Positions 9,568 to 19,714 of a stretch of DNA of 64,000 nt are shown piece by piece (position 1 is the stretch's first letter; every line of letters starts with the position of its first letter). The notes beneath the pieces are model-generated. The model saw only the letters and a list, made by a program, of their open reading frames with translations. It had not been told where the DNA came from and made no database searches. The DNA is taken from contig JAWKKV010000008.1 in assembly GCA_041393015.1 (NCBI GenBank), positions 145,474 through 209,473 on the forward strand, given 5' to 3'. A program made the position numbers and the translations under genes. Source of the stretch: JAGQYH01 sp041393015 (lineage in GTDB: Bacteria > Bacteroidota > Bacteroidia > Chitinophagales > JADIYW01).

Positions 9568-10351
9568 GTCAATTGTTTTGACTTTAGTGGCTTTGATTTG
9601 TCTCCAGACGATCCATCTACAAGCACAACCCGATTCCATTTTTATAAAGGACGGGATTCAACAAGTTACTATAGACCCGTTCTCAAACACCTATCTACTC
9701 ACTAAAAATTTCGAGTTAAAAAAATACAATAGCAAAGGGATCTTTGAGGAAAGTTATTCTGATTTACAACTCAGTGAGCTCTCAAAAATAGCATCCGATC
9801 ATCCTTTTAAATGCATCATTTATTATTCTGAATACGACCTCATCAGAGTGCTTGGGAACAGGTTACAAGTAATTGCAGAATTAAATTTATCTAGATTTGG
9901 ATTTGGTGAAATAACAGCAATTGCGCCTTCTATTGGCTATCAGTCTTTTTGGATCTTCGATGCTACTAGTCAGCAATTATTTAAGATCAATCAGCAATAC
10001 GAAGTAGAAATAAAAAGTAATGACTTTACCATGTTCACTAAGGCTAGATTCTTTCCAACCATTATGAAAGAACGAGAAGGCTGGTTATACGCCTATGATC
10101 CTAAAAATGGACTTTTTATCTTTGATAACTTCGGCACCTATTCAACGCAAATAGACATCAAAGGCGGAACAAATTTTTCGGTATTTAACGGAAAAATATT
10201 TATCAGCAAAGCAGATGGTTTGTACGAAATTGATCCCGTCTTAAAAAGTATCACACTATTACCTATAAAGCAAATTGGCAAAGTAATGGAGCTCTCCTTC
10301 CGAAAAATGATGGTAGAGAATAATGGTTATTTGAAGCTGGTGAAGTTTTAG
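9554..10351 (+). CDS. Secreted protein of unknown function, beta-propeller-like
   Basis: About 265 residues if it starts at the TTG at 9554, giving a clean signal peptide (LKRNKSIVLTLVALICLQTIHLQAQ). An ATG at 9527 and another TTG further upstream lengthen it within the lpxH gene without adding conserved sequence. The mature part contains repeating strand motifs (IDPFSNTYLLT, YDPKNGLFIFDNFG, FNGKIFISKADGLYEID) that resemble blades of a six-bladed propeller. It overlaps the end of lpxH by 14 bp, so the two are co-transcribed. No catalytic motif recognised. Confidence 0.65.
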   Translation: MKRNKSIVLTLVALICLQTIHLQAQPDSIFIKDGIQQVTIDPFSNTYLLTKNFELKKYNSKGIFEESYSDLQLSELSKIASDHPFKCIIYYSEYDLIRVLGNRLQVIAELNLSRFGFGEITAIAPSIGYQSFWIFDATSQQLFKINQQYEVEIKSNDFTMFTKARFFPTIMKEREGWLYAYDPKNGLFIFDNFGTYSTQIDIKGGTNFSVFNGKIFISKADGLYEIDPVLKSITLLPIKQIGKVMELSFRKMMVENNGYLKLVKF

Positions 10352-10658
10352 CAACTAAATTATCAGTAAAAAAAGTTTGCTTTTTGAGTTTTTATAATGT
10401 TACTTATTTGTTTGAAATTTGAAAGAATTCAATAATATATTAATTTCACTTCTTATGTTTGATTAATTAAGGCTAAGATGGGCTTTGAAGCTTTAGATTT
10501 TTATAGTTTATTTAAGCCCTTTCAAAATACTTGCTTTATTTGGTTGTTATTAATTTTAGTGAGTATAACTAGTTTACATATTTACTAGAATAGTTTTAGT
10601 TTATTATATTTTTTTCGCAATGGATAATGTTAAGGTAATTATCATTAATAGGTCATAA
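10352..10658. other. Intergenic region upstream of the kinase operon
   Basis: 307 bp of AT-rich sequence with no ORF of note. It should hold the promoter for the kinase operon that starts at 10659. I could not identify a convincing -33/-7 pair or a strong hairpin. Confidence 0.4.
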
Positions 10659-12032
10659 ATGGATTTTTTAGAAAGATATAGATTTGACTTTAAAAATGAC
10701 CTATTAGGGTATGGAGGTTTTGGCGAAGTCTATAAAGCATATGATACTTTACTTAATCGAGAAGTTGCATTGAAATTTTATAAAGGTAGAGGATCAAGTA
10801 AATATGATTTAATAACAGAAATAAAGAAAGTGATTAGGTTGCACCATCCTAATCTATTAGAATTTTATGATGCAACAATTCTTTCACAACAAAATGCATT
10901 TGGTCAATTTGAAGACCTACAGGTTGGGGTAATGGAATATGCAAATGAAGGAGATTTGCTAGATTTTATAGCATCAAATCCTACTAAAGAAGAAATTCGA
11001 ATAGTAACATTAGGAATATTATCTGGCTTGAAATTTATGCATGAAAATGGCTTTATTCATAGAGATCTAAAACCACAAAACATATTGTTTGTCAAAAAAG
11101 GGAAACGAATTATTCCTAAAATTGCAGACTTTGGAATAAGTAAAAACGCCCTTGGTGACAACACTAATGATTCTACTAAATTAATTGGTACAGTTGAATA
11201 TATGGCTCCTGAGCAATTCAATCCAAAATTTGCAATAGAAAACAAGCCTCATTATAATTTAGACTTATGGGCATTAGGTGTTATGCTTTTTGAGTTATTG
11301 AGTGGGCAACCTCCATTTGGTAAGCGAAGTCAAACAACTCATAGTGAGCAAATTATGCATAATATCTGTTATGAGCAAATACCTAATAAATTTGAAAATA
11401 TTGATGAGCCATTTAGAACTGTTTTAAATAGATGCTTAGTTAAAGATGCAAACAAGCGTGCAAGATCAGCTAGTGAGTTAATTGACATAATCATTAATTA
11501 TAAGGATGATAAAGTTGATGAAAAAGTAAATGTTGCATCGAAAAATCAACTTAATAAGAAATTAAATAGAAGTTTAGAAAGAAAAGAGATAAATACAACT
11601 AGTAGCAAAGGCAAGAAAATTAAAGGAATAATTTTGGTACTGTTTTTGATTTTCTTAGGTGTTGCATCTTACTTCCTTTTTAATAAAGGGAGTAAGGTTG
11701 TAGTTAATAGTAATAAAAGCTTTAGAAATTATATAGATTTGGCGGATAAGGAGAGTGGATTAATGACACTAATATATTTAGATACCGCATTGTTATATTT
11801 AGATTCTTCTTATACCGCTTATGAGTTTGGAGACTCGATACAAGAGCCAAGAGTTCTGAATGAAGTATTGGAAGAGATTAAAAATAAAAAACTTAAAGCA
11901 ACTGATAATCTTAAAGAGGAAGAAATAGAATTAAGGGCGCTTGACATATTAACCATAGAATCTAGCTTTGATGGTTGGGAAGAGATAAATAAGGTTTGGT
12001 TAGAAGAAGTATTTAAATTGAACCAAAATTAA
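10659..12032 (+). CDS. Membrane-anchored Ser/Thr protein kinase (Hanks type)
   Basis: 457 residues. The N-terminal kinase domain (about 1-285) is complete: glycine loop GYGGFGEVYKAYD at residues 17-29, lysine in VALKF (Lys39), catalytic HRDLKPQN near 135, DFGIS, and activation-loop end GTVEYMAPEQF. A basic linker leads to one transmembrane helix (about 320-342, IKGIILVLFLIFLGVASYFLF) and a short extracytoplasmic alpha-helical tail of about 110 residues. The topology, kinase inside and sensor outside, is that of PknB/PpkA-like receptors. It heads a plus-strand gene group (10659-19714) with three exported proteins and an FHA-ABC fusion. Its closeness to a T6SS suggests a PpkA-like role, which is inference. 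Confidence 0.9.
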   Translation: MDFLERYRFDFKNDLLGYGGFGEVYKAYDTLLNREVALKFYKGRGSSKYDLITEIKKVIRLHHPNLLEFYDATILSQQNAFGQFEDLQVGVMEYANEGDLLDFIASNPTKEEIRIVTLGILSGLKFMHENGFIHRDLKPQNILFVKKGKRIIPKIADFGISKNALGDNTNDSTKLIGTVEYMAPEQFNPKFAIENKPHYNLDLWALGVMLFELLSGQPPFGKRSQTTHSEQIMHNICYEQIPNKFENIDEPFRTVLNRCLVKDANKRARSASELIDIIINYKDDKVDEKVNVASKNQLNKKLNRSLERKEINTTSSKGKKIKGIILVLFLIFLGVASYFLFNKGSKVVVNSNKSFRNYIDLADKESGLMTLIYLDTALLYLDSSYTAYEFGDSIQEPRVLNEVLEEIKNKKLKATDNLKEEEIELRALDILTIESSFDGWEEINKVWLEEVFKLNQN

Positions 12033-12050
12033 ATTATAAACTAATAAGAG

Positions 12051-13262
12051 ATGAATAGATTTTTACTTACAATTTTCAGCTTAATTATTTTAAATGTAAG
12101 CTATGCGCAAGATCTTCTGATTTTGAAAAGTTATAAAACTATTGAAGGTGTCGTTTCATCTATTGAAGGAAATAATATTTCAATTGTTAAGCCTAGTGTG
12201 TCTGATAAGGCAATTAATTTATCTTCATCCAATATTGAATTAATTATCTTAAATGAAGGATATATAATTGATATTTCTAAAATTGATTCAAGTTTTAATT
12301 TTGAGCAATTTAAACTAAATAACAAAACTAAAGTTGGAATACAATCAAACATTATAGATGTTGAAGGTAATTATATTCATACCAAGCATTTTACTATAAA
12401 ATTAAATGAAGTTGCCTATTATGATTCAAGAATTAAGCAAGAGGCTTCCATTGATAAAAGCAATGTATTGGTTACAATTGAAAAAGAAGGTGAAATAACT
12501 TTACATAAAAGTGCGGATATAGTCACATATAAATTAAAGAATAGTAAAAACTTCAATTATACTAATGAAAAAGCTAATTCAATAACGCCTACAGTAAAAA
12601 ACAAAGAGGCTCTGCCAAAAGAAGAACCTATCAAGCAAGTAAAATTGGATGAAGAAAAAGCACCTGAAATAGTTAAGGAAGATAAGGGATTAGTTATAGA
12701 TAAAACAACTGAATATAATAAACAGGAAGTAGAGAATATTTTTGAAGGAATAGATCCAGGTAATGTAAGTCAAGAAGATTACCAGAGAAAATCATTGGAA
12801 AAGGTTCAAAGATTGGGAGAATATTTATCTATAATATCAAACAAAGAATCTGATAGATTTACAGCGACAAAAGCCAAGGATGAGGCCTTTAAACTGTTTA
12901 CAGGTGAAAGGGCTACCGTAGAAACTTCTAATGTAAATACTGGAGATATTAGTACACGCCCTATTAAGGTATATTTAGAAGTATTGCAACAACTTAAGTA
13001 CGATAAAGTGGAAATAAGTTGGAGTGAAATTGGTTATGTAAGTAGTTTGCGTCCAGACCAAGAAGGTAATTTATGGGGCACGGTATCCATAAAGCAAAAA
13101 TTTACTGGTTATAGAGATGGGATAGCAATTTATTCTGATATTACATATAAAGAGATTGAAGTTAAATTTGAAACCTATCAAAAAAATATTGGGGGAGAGC
13201 AAGTAAGTCAATGGGATGTGTTCTTGAATAATATAGGTGTGGCAGTAACTCAGTTAAATTAA
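12051..13262 (+). CDS. Secreted protein of unknown function in kinase operon
   Basis: 403 residues starting 18 bp after the kinase. The signal peptide is MNRFLLTIFSLIILNVSYAQ. The first 160 mature residues are beta-rich with two internally similar stretches. A Lys/Glu-rich low-complexity linker follows (about 175-225). The C-terminal 110 residues form a globular beta domain ending in SQWDVFLNNIGVAVTQLN. No family recognised. Its position between the receptor kinase and other exported proteins suggests it may be a periplasmic partner or sensor for that kinase. Confidence 0.6.
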   Translation: MNRFLLTIFSLIILNVSYAQDLLILKSYKTIEGVVSSIEGNNISIVKPSVSDKAINLSSSNIELIILNEGYIIDISKIDSSFNFEQFKLNNKTKVGIQSNIIDVEGNYIHTKHFTIKLNEVAYYDSRIKQEASIDKSNVLVTIEKEGEITLHKSADIVTYKLKNSKNFNYTNEKANSITPTVKNKEALPKEEPIKQVKLDEEKAPEIVKEDKGLVIDKTTEYNKQEVENIFEGIDPGNVSQEDYQRKSLEKVQRLGEYLSIISNKESDRFTATKAKDEAFKLFTGERATVETSNVNTGDISTRPIKVYLEVLQQLKYDKVEISWSEIGYVSSLRPDQEGNLWGTVSIKQKFTGYRDGIAIYSDITYKEIEVKFETYQKNIGGEQVSQWDVFLNNIGVAVTQLN

Positions 13263-13439
13263 TTTGATAAATATAAATTGCTTTATGGAATATTATAGAG
13301 TAGAAGTTTTTCACTTTGTAAAGGAAGACTATTTTACTTTAATTGTAACTCTATTTTCTAATATAGATTTTAACTTTTATTCGAAAACTCATTGATAGTG
13401 TTTTTGTAATAAGCGCTGTTAAATCAAACATGCATAAAA

Positions 13440-14192
13440 ATGAGAATATTAATTTTGATAATTCTAATCAATTCAAGTTATTCAGTTTTGTTAGCTCAAA
13501 TGGCAAAGTATGCCGACCCTACTTTCGTATATAGTGTAAAACAGTTTGATGAATTTATAGATAGATTTAATGGTACGCCAAGTAAAGATCTAGCTAATAA
13601 AGTAAATGAGAATTACCCCGATAGAGGTAAACTTATATACTCGTTATTTGATGATGCTTATGTTAGTAAGAACAATACTTTAGTAAATGAGTTTATAAGG
13701 GATGTTACAAAAGTAAGCAATCCAAAATTCTTTGAATATTACGAGGCTTCATGGTATGCAGAACTTAAAGCTAGCTACAATTATAAAGGTAAAAAGTGTA
13801 CTGCTGTTATTCGGCTTAAGCCAGAAGTGTATGAAAACTTATCTTCAAAGTGGGTCGTTTATCAAATTGAGGCGGAAGATATAAAACCGGTTTTTAAAGA
13901 AAATAATAGCGCCACTTTTCTTTCGCCTGCCAGTAATGAAACAGGTTTTATCAATTTATATGCTTTTATTGAAGAAGGCATTGATCCTGAAGCCATTTTA
14001 CCGACAAATTATAATATTGATATAACCAGTTTGTTTCTTAAAGAAATTGCCGATGGAGCCATTACGAACTTTAAGATCCACGAAAATAAATATCATGTAT
14101 ATCAAATTGATGGATGGTATTTTACTGTAAAGGATTTTATTAGAAATACCAGTAATTCTGGTTGGCTGATAAACAATATTCAAAAATTATAA
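13440..14192 (+). CDS. Secreted protein of unknown function
   Basis: 250 residues with a signal peptide (MRILILIILINSSYSVLLAQ). The mature sequence has an N-terminal helical part (VYSVKQFDEFIDRFNG) and a C-terminal mixed alpha/beta domain with a WYFTVKDFIRN motif that could fit an NTF2-like fold. I recognise no catalytic residues. It ends 11 bp before the large TPR protein, so they are probably translated from one transcript. The ATG at 13440 is preceded by a 177-bp gap that may hold an internal promoter. Confidence 0.6.
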   Translation: MRILILIILINSSYSVLLAQMAKYADPTFVYSVKQFDEFIDRFNGTPSKDLANKVNENYPDRGKLIYSLFDDAYVSKNNTLVNEFIRDVTKVSNPKFFEYYEASWYAELKASYNYKGKKCTAVIRLKPEVYENLSSKWVVYQIEAEDIKPVFKENNSATFLSPASNETGFINLYAFIEEGIDPEAILPTNYNIDITSLFLKEIADGAITNFKIHENKYHVYQIDGWYFTVKDFIRNTSNSGWLINNIQKL

Positions 14193-14203
14193 CAATACAT
14201 AAT

Positions 14204-17176
14204 ATGTCAAGAGGTAATCTATTTATAATAAGTGTTTTAATGCTAATGCCTTTTAAATTTTTCGCTCAAGGCTTTAATGACAGAGAAGTTTTGGATATAC
14301 GTGCCAAAGCGTTATTGTTAACACAAGAATATGAGCAACAATTAAATTCAATTTCTAGTACATTATGGTTTGATACGGAAATAACATTGATGATTGATAA
14401 AATGATTTCTGGTAATAATCGGATCTTTTATTCTCCACAAGTCATTATTGAAGATGATGTAGATCCTAGAAATCATAGTGAAAATCAATACAAAAATGAT
14501 TTAGAAGTAAAAAGATATTTAAATAGTTTGCACCTATTTTATGCTAAAACGGAAATGCCAACTATAAATTTTTCTGATGTGGTATTGTCTGAGATTGAAA
14601 GAAAAAATTATCCCTATATATTAGTTAAATACAATAGCTCATTTACAGGTACTCATAAGCAGATAAATTATGCTTATAGACCAAGTGAGCGTATTATTGA
14701 GTATAGAATTGAAAAGAATGGGAACAATATAGCCTTGTTTATTACGGGTATTGTATTTTATAATTCATCAATAGAGTTTCAGTCAGCTGCTGATATTCAA
14801 GTAAAATCTGATATTTCCATAACTGAACAATTAGAAGAATTAAATGAAAAAAGAGATTCTTTAGCTCGGCTAGAAGGTAGATTAGATGCAGAAAAAGCCT
14901 TACGAGAAAAGATTGAAAAGGAAGAGCAAGCAAAGAGACGTGAATATGAGACTTATTTAAGCAATGGAGAAAATTATTTGGAAAGTGGAAATCTTGCTCG
15001 ATTAACTGAAGAGCCCTTTCTTGAGTTTTTTGATAAAGCACAGCAAGAATTTGAAAAAGCGAGAAATCTTTTTCCTAATGAAATAAAACCTAGAGAATAC
15101 TTGGGTGATATTAGAAATGTTAAAAGTGAAATACAAGCTTTAGAAATAAAAGAGAAAGCATTAAAAGAATTAGAAGAGGGAGCTGGTAATACTATTAATA
15201 TTGCTCGGGAGTATTACAGGTTAAAGTATAATGATCTGGTATTAGATATACACGATAAATTCCCTAGTAAATTTCCAGGGGAGAAATGGCCAAATGATAT
15301 TGATATAGACAAGCTAATTCAATTGAAAAATTTAATGGTGCCAGTTACCACTAAAATTGAGACTAAAGATTTTATAGGAGCCCTAAAAGATTTAAATAAA
15401 AAGAAAAAAGGATTAGAAGAGCCATGGCCTGAACTTTTTTATGAAACAGCTAATGTATACTCTATACAAAAAAACTATAAAAAAGCAATGAATGATATCG
15501 ATCAAGCTATTGCATTAGATCCGAATTATGTAGACGCTTATCTGTTAAGAGGCGATATTCAATTGTTAGCAGATAATACTTACGAAGCAAGCGTAGATTA
15601 TAAATATGCTAATCGAATAGACCCTAATAATATATCACCCAATATTAAACTGGCAAATCTGTATAAAAGAGAAAATAAATATGATGAAGCGATAGATATA
15701 TTGATAGAAGCGCAAAAGATTGATCCCACAAATCCTGAGCTACCCTATCAGATGGGTATTATTTACATGTCTAAGAAATATGATGATAAACCTACGCCTG
15801 ATATTGAAAAAGCAAGAGAGAAATTTGGCAACGCAATAGATCTAGGTAATAATGAACAAAATAAACCGCATGCATCTGCTTATTTTGAGCTAGGGAAAAT
15901 TAAATTAACAGATGGCGATTTTGAATCTGCTTCAGATGATTTTAAAATAGCAAGAAATATAGGGCTGAATAATAAACAATTAGATTATTTAAAAGAGGAG
16001 TGTGAGAAACAATATTTTAAAGGGAAAAAGCAAGTGTATTATTTTAAAGATAATTGGCATGGGATAGAGTTGTTTACTAATGCCATAAATATTTACGATG
16101 AATTAGCTGCAGTTTGGTTTCAACGGGGTAAGGCTTATTACATAGAAAAAAAATATGATCTCGCTAAAATTGATTTTGAAAAATCAATTGAGTTGTATGA
16201 AGAATGGGATTCAGCACATTATTTCTTAGGGATGTGTTTAGTAAGCTTAGATCAAAACAATGACGCTATTAAACAGTTTGATAAAGCAAGCCTCTATTCT
16301 TCTGGCAAAAGAATGCCAGTTGCGGAAATGGGCCAGGGTATTGCTAAATATAACTTAGCACAACTTGTTGATGTTAGCGACAAGGAGACGGAAAAGGAAT
16401 TCTTCGGATTATTGAACGATGCTGGCACACATTTCGCTTCTTATTTACAATTAGAAGACAATGCTTTGGCTAGATTTTATTATGGGCAGTGTTTGTATCA
16501 ATATACCAAATATAAAGAAGCAACTGTCCAATTTGAGTTAGCCATTAAATTAGATCCCGGATATGGTGAAGCATATTATTGGAAAGTTCGTGCCATGGAA
16601 TCTAAAGGAGGAGTTAAGTCAGCTAAAGCTGTTGAAGATCTCAAATTTGCGGTGACGAATGGTTTTGATAGTGATACGCTTTATAACAAATTAGCTGAAT
16701 ACCAAACTATGGATGAAAATGATCTAAAAGGCGCTATTAGAAGCTATACCAAATCATTGGAGTATAATAAAAAGCAACCTCTTGTGTATAAAGAGAGGTC
16801 AGCTATTAATGCAAGATTAGGTTATTATAATAATGCCGCATTTGATTTGCTTCAAGCCATAAAAGTAGATCCTACTTTCGGGAGTTTTAAAATTTATGCG
16901 ACTATCTCGAGATTTTATTTAAGAGACAAAAACTTGGATAGCTGTATTTTATTTGCAGATAAGTCAAATGCACTAGAGGAAAATTCAGATGCATTTTATA
17001 GTAAAGCTTGTGCATTAATGGATAAGGGAGAAAGAATGTTAGGGCTTGAAACCTTAGAAAATGCATTAAAATTGGAAGATATTCCTTTGGATAAAATAAA
17101 GAAGAGTTCTTATTTTAAGGATGTTGTTAATACTAGTGAGTTTAAGACTTTAGTAAACAAATACTACAGTAAATAA
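14204..17176 (+). CDS. Large exported TPR-repeat protein
   Basis: About 990 residues from the ATG at 14204; an upstream TTG inside the previous gene would add 14 residues but bury the signal peptide (MSRGNLFIISVLMLMPFKFFAQ). Residues 30-200 form a globular domain similar in size to the proteins just upstream. A charged coiled coil (about 215-270) follows, then at least ten TPR-like units such as YKKAMNDIDQAIALDPNYVDA and YKEATVQFELAIKLDPGYGEA. It is probably a periplasmic scaffold. The domain order, coiled coil then TPR, suggests it joins several partners of the kinase operon. Confidence 0.75.
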   Translation: MSRGNLFIISVLMLMPFKFFAQGFNDREVLDIRAKALLLTQEYEQQLNSISSTLWFDTEITLMIDKMISGNNRIFYSPQVIIEDDVDPRNHSENQYKNDLEVKRYLNSLHLFYAKTEMPTINFSDVVLSEIERKNYPYILVKYNSSFTGTHKQINYAYRPSERIIEYRIEKNGNNIALFITGIVFYNSSIEFQSAADIQVKSDISITEQLEELNEKRDSLARLEGRLDAEKALREKIEKEEQAKRREYETYLSNGENYLESGNLARLTEEPFLEFFDKAQQEFEKARNLFPNEIKPREYLGDIRNVKSEIQALEIKEKALKELEEGAGNTINIAREYYRLKYNDLVLDIHDKFPSKFPGEKWPNDIDIDKLIQLKNLMVPVTTKIETKDFIGALKDLNKKKKGLEEPWPELFYETANVYSIQKNYKKAMNDIDQAIALDPNYVDAYLLRGDIQLLADNTYEASVDYKYANRIDPNNISPNIKLANLYKRENKYDEAIDILIEAQKIDPTNPELPYQMGIIYMSKKYDDKPTPDIEKAREKFGNAIDLGNNEQNKPHASAYFELGKIKLTDGDFESASDDFKIARNIGLNNKQLDYLKEECEKQYFKGKKQVYYFKDNWHGIELFTNAINIYDELAAVWFQRGKAYYIEKKYDLAKIDFEKSIELYEEWDSAHYFLGMCLVSLDQNNDAIKQFDKASLYSSGKRMPVAEMGQGIAKYNLAQLVDVSDKETEKEFFGLLNDAGTHFASYLQLEDNALARFYYGQCLYQYTKYKEATVQFELAIKLDPGYGEAYYWKVRAMESKGGVKSAKAVEDLKFAVTNGFDSDTLYNKLAEYQTMDENDLKGAIRSYTKSLEYNKKQPLVYKERSAINARLGYYNNAAFDLLQAIKVDPTFGSFKIYATISRFYLRDKNLDSCILFADKSNALEENSDAFYSKACALMDKGERMLGLETLENALKLEDIPLDKIKKSSYFKDVVNTSEFKTLVNKYYSK

Positions 17177-17275
17177 GCTCTGCACTATAACAAATATTTA
17201 AAAAGTAAAATATTTATTGGATACTTAAAATAAGATGAATAGCTTAGAGTAACACTAAGCATAATCAATTTTAAT

Positions 17276-19714
17276 ATGATTACAATTCTGATTGCACAAA
17301 ATAATCGAGAGTCTATTGTCAAGAGAATTTATAATTATGATGAGCAAATAATTACAATTGGTCGATTCAATCATTCTGGTAGTAAAAAAGTAGACATCGT
17401 ATTGCCGGACAACAATTTACTGTCGCGTAATCATGGTTACCTTAAAATTCATTCAAATGGAAGAATAAGTTTTACAGATGAGAGTAAATTAGGATCAATT
17501 CTAGATGGTAAAACGCTTAATAGGCAAACAATTATCCTAAAAAAATCATCGCATGAAATTTCTTTTAACATAGAAGAAGACTTCAAGATAATCGTTAAGA
17601 ACGAAGCTATTTCTAAACAAAACTTCAAGGAAAATAAAAGTCAATATGCAGATCATTCGCTAATGCAGGAAGTTTTAGGCAAAACGGTTAAACTCAATTT
17701 AGAAAAAGCATTGCGCGATAAATCAGTTATTACCATTGGAAGAGGTTCAGAAAATGACGTAGTATTAGATTCTTTAAATATATCGAGAGTCCATGCAAGC
17801 ATTACTAAAAAGGATGGTTCCTACTACTTAAAAGATCTCGGGTCTAAAAATGGAAGTTACGTCAATGGCAAAAGAACAAATAATAGCCTAATATCAAATG
17901 GAGATTTTATTCAACTTGGACCCTATCAAATTAACTTAAATTCTAAGGAATATACCACAGAAGCTCCCGAAATACATAACTACAGCGTAGTGTGTAAAGA
18001 TGTATATAAAAATGTCCAAGTAAAAACAAAACAGCTAACCATACTTCAGAAATGCTCCTTAAAAATTAAGAAGAACTCAATAGTCGCCATAATGGGGCCT
18101 TCAGGCTGTGGTAAATCAACATTGTTAAATTTGATGAATGGCTTGAACCCTGCAAGTGGAGGCAATATCTATATCAACGGACAAAATCTATATAAAAACT
18201 ACGATTCTTTAAAAAAGTCATTTGGATATGTTCCACAAGATGACATTGTGCATGCTAATCTTACCGTGTACGAAACACTTTGGTACGCGGCAAAACTAAG
18301 GTTGGAAGATGATATTACTGACGAAGAGATTAAAAAACGAATTGATAAGATATTAAAGGAGTTAAATATTTTTCATGAGAAAGCCAAAATGGTGTCAGAG
18401 CTATCAGGAGGTGGTCGAAAAAGAGTATGTATCGCTTCAGAATTATTGACTGAGCCAAGTATTCTGTTTCTAGATGAACCCACATCACCCTTAGATCCTG
18501 CCATGATCAATGAATTCTTAACCATATTGAAAAATCTTTCCAAACAAGGCACCACCATCATTATGGTAACCCATAAACCGGAAGATCTACAATATATGGA
18601 CGAAGTGATCTTTTTAGCCTCTAGGGGATTTCTTTCTTATCATGGTAAAACAGGTCCATCAATGTATAACCACTTTGGCAAAAGTGATATCATAGGTATT
18701 TACGAATTACTAAACGATAGTGAACAAATTAAAGAATATTACAAGGAGACAAGCAGTTCGAGAGCAGGAATGACTTCTATCATTGAAATGAATATGGTAG
18801 TGCCAGCATTATCCAAAGAGAACAATTCATTATTACAAATCTATTGGTTGTCAAGGAGATATTTAGCGCTCAAGCTAAGCGACAAAAGAGCGACGGCCAT
18901 AGCTATATTACAAGCACCTTTTATAGCCATTATAATGCTATTGATCTTCGACCATGTGCAAGTAAGAATGTTGTATTTTTTAGCCATTAGTGCTATATGG
19001 TGTGGTGTAAATAATTCAGCACGAGAAATTTCCAGTGAGGTAAATATCTATAAGCGGGAAAGAATGTTCAACCTTAGAATATTTTCTTATTTAAGCTCTA
19101 AGATCATTGTGCAGTCTATTCTCATATTTTTACAAACTTTATTTTTTCTGATTGTCTTGCAATTATTCTATGGATTAGCAGATAGTTTTGCTCAATTTAT
19201 TCAGTATGGATTATTCTTGTTTTTTTTAACCCTATCCGCCACTTTTATGGGGCTGTTTATTTCAGCCGTTTTTCAAAAGCAAGAAAAAGTAACTTCTATG
19301 ATGCCGGTGGTATTACTGCCGCAGATCTTACTAGCCGGGGTGATTAGCCCTTTAGGATTAAATGGTGCTTGGCATGTAGATGCATTAAGTCAGCTAACTT
19401 TAGGGCGTTGGGGAACACAAGGGCTTTGTAATATTGAAAAAGAAGTAACAGAAAACATCAATTATATTTTTGGTAGCAACTCTTTACTTGATCCAATGCC
19501 TGAAAGGAAAGAAGTGAGAGAAGAAACCATTCATTTCACAGAAATTTTAACCTACCCAGATAGATTTAAAATTGGTAAAAAATATACTAACAAATATACC
19601 GGAGAATCTTTTAGACAATATGCATTGATACACGATTATTTGGCATTGCTTATATTAAATGGATTATTTATCACAGGTATCGTTTGGGGTTTACAAAAAA
19701 TGGATCCGTTATAA
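17276..19714 (+). CDS. FHA-FHA-ABC transporter fusion (ABCG-like)
   Basis: 812 residues. Two forkhead-associated domains lie at about 20-105 (TIGRFNHSG, SRNHG) and 148-215 (TIGRGSENDVV, SRVHASI, GSKNGSYVNG); the second has the fuller set of phosphothreonine-binding residues. An ABC ATPase follows: Walker A GPSGCGKST near 273, signature ELSGGGRKRV, Walker B ILFLDEPTSPLD. The C-terminal half is an ABC-2/ABCG membrane domain with about six helices. Such FHA-ABCG fusions are known in Bacteroidota and cyanobacteria, with unknown substrates. Here it ends the kinase operon, so its FHA domains may read that kinase's phosphorylation. Confidence 0.88.
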   Translation: MITILIAQNNRESIVKRIYNYDEQIITIGRFNHSGSKKVDIVLPDNNLLSRNHGYLKIHSNGRISFTDESKLGSILDGKTLNRQTIILKKSSHEISFNIEEDFKIIVKNEAISKQNFKENKSQYADHSLMQEVLGKTVKLNLEKALRDKSVITIGRGSENDVVLDSLNISRVHASITKKDGSYYLKDLGSKNGSYVNGKRTNNSLISNGDFIQLGPYQINLNSKEYTTEAPEIHNYSVVCKDVYKNVQVKTKQLTILQKCSLKIKKNSIVAIMGPSGCGKSTLLNLMNGLNPASGGNIYINGQNLYKNYDSLKKSFGYVPQDDIVHANLTVYETLWYAAKLRLEDDITDEEIKKRIDKILKELNIFHEKAKMVSELSGGGRKRVCIASELLTEPSILFLDEPTSPLDPAMINEFLTILKNLSKQGTTIIMVTHKPEDLQYMDEVIFLASRGFLSYHGKTGPSMYNHFGKSDIIGIYELLNDSEQIKEYYKETSSSRAGMTSIIEMNMVVPALSKENNSLLQIYWLSRRYLALKLSDKRATAIAILQAPFIAIIMLLIFDHVQVRMLYFLAISAIWCGVNNSAREISSEVNIYKRERMFNLRIFSYLSSKIIVQSILIFLQTLFFLIVLQLFYGLADSFAQFIQYGLFLFFLTLSATFMGLFISAVFQKQEKVTSMMPVVLLPQILLAGVISPLGLNGAWHVDALSQLTLGRWGTQGLCNIEKEVTENINYIFGSNSLLDPMPERKEVREETIHFTEILTYPDRFKIGKKYTNKYTGESFRQYALIHDYLALLILNGLFITGIVWGLQKMDPL

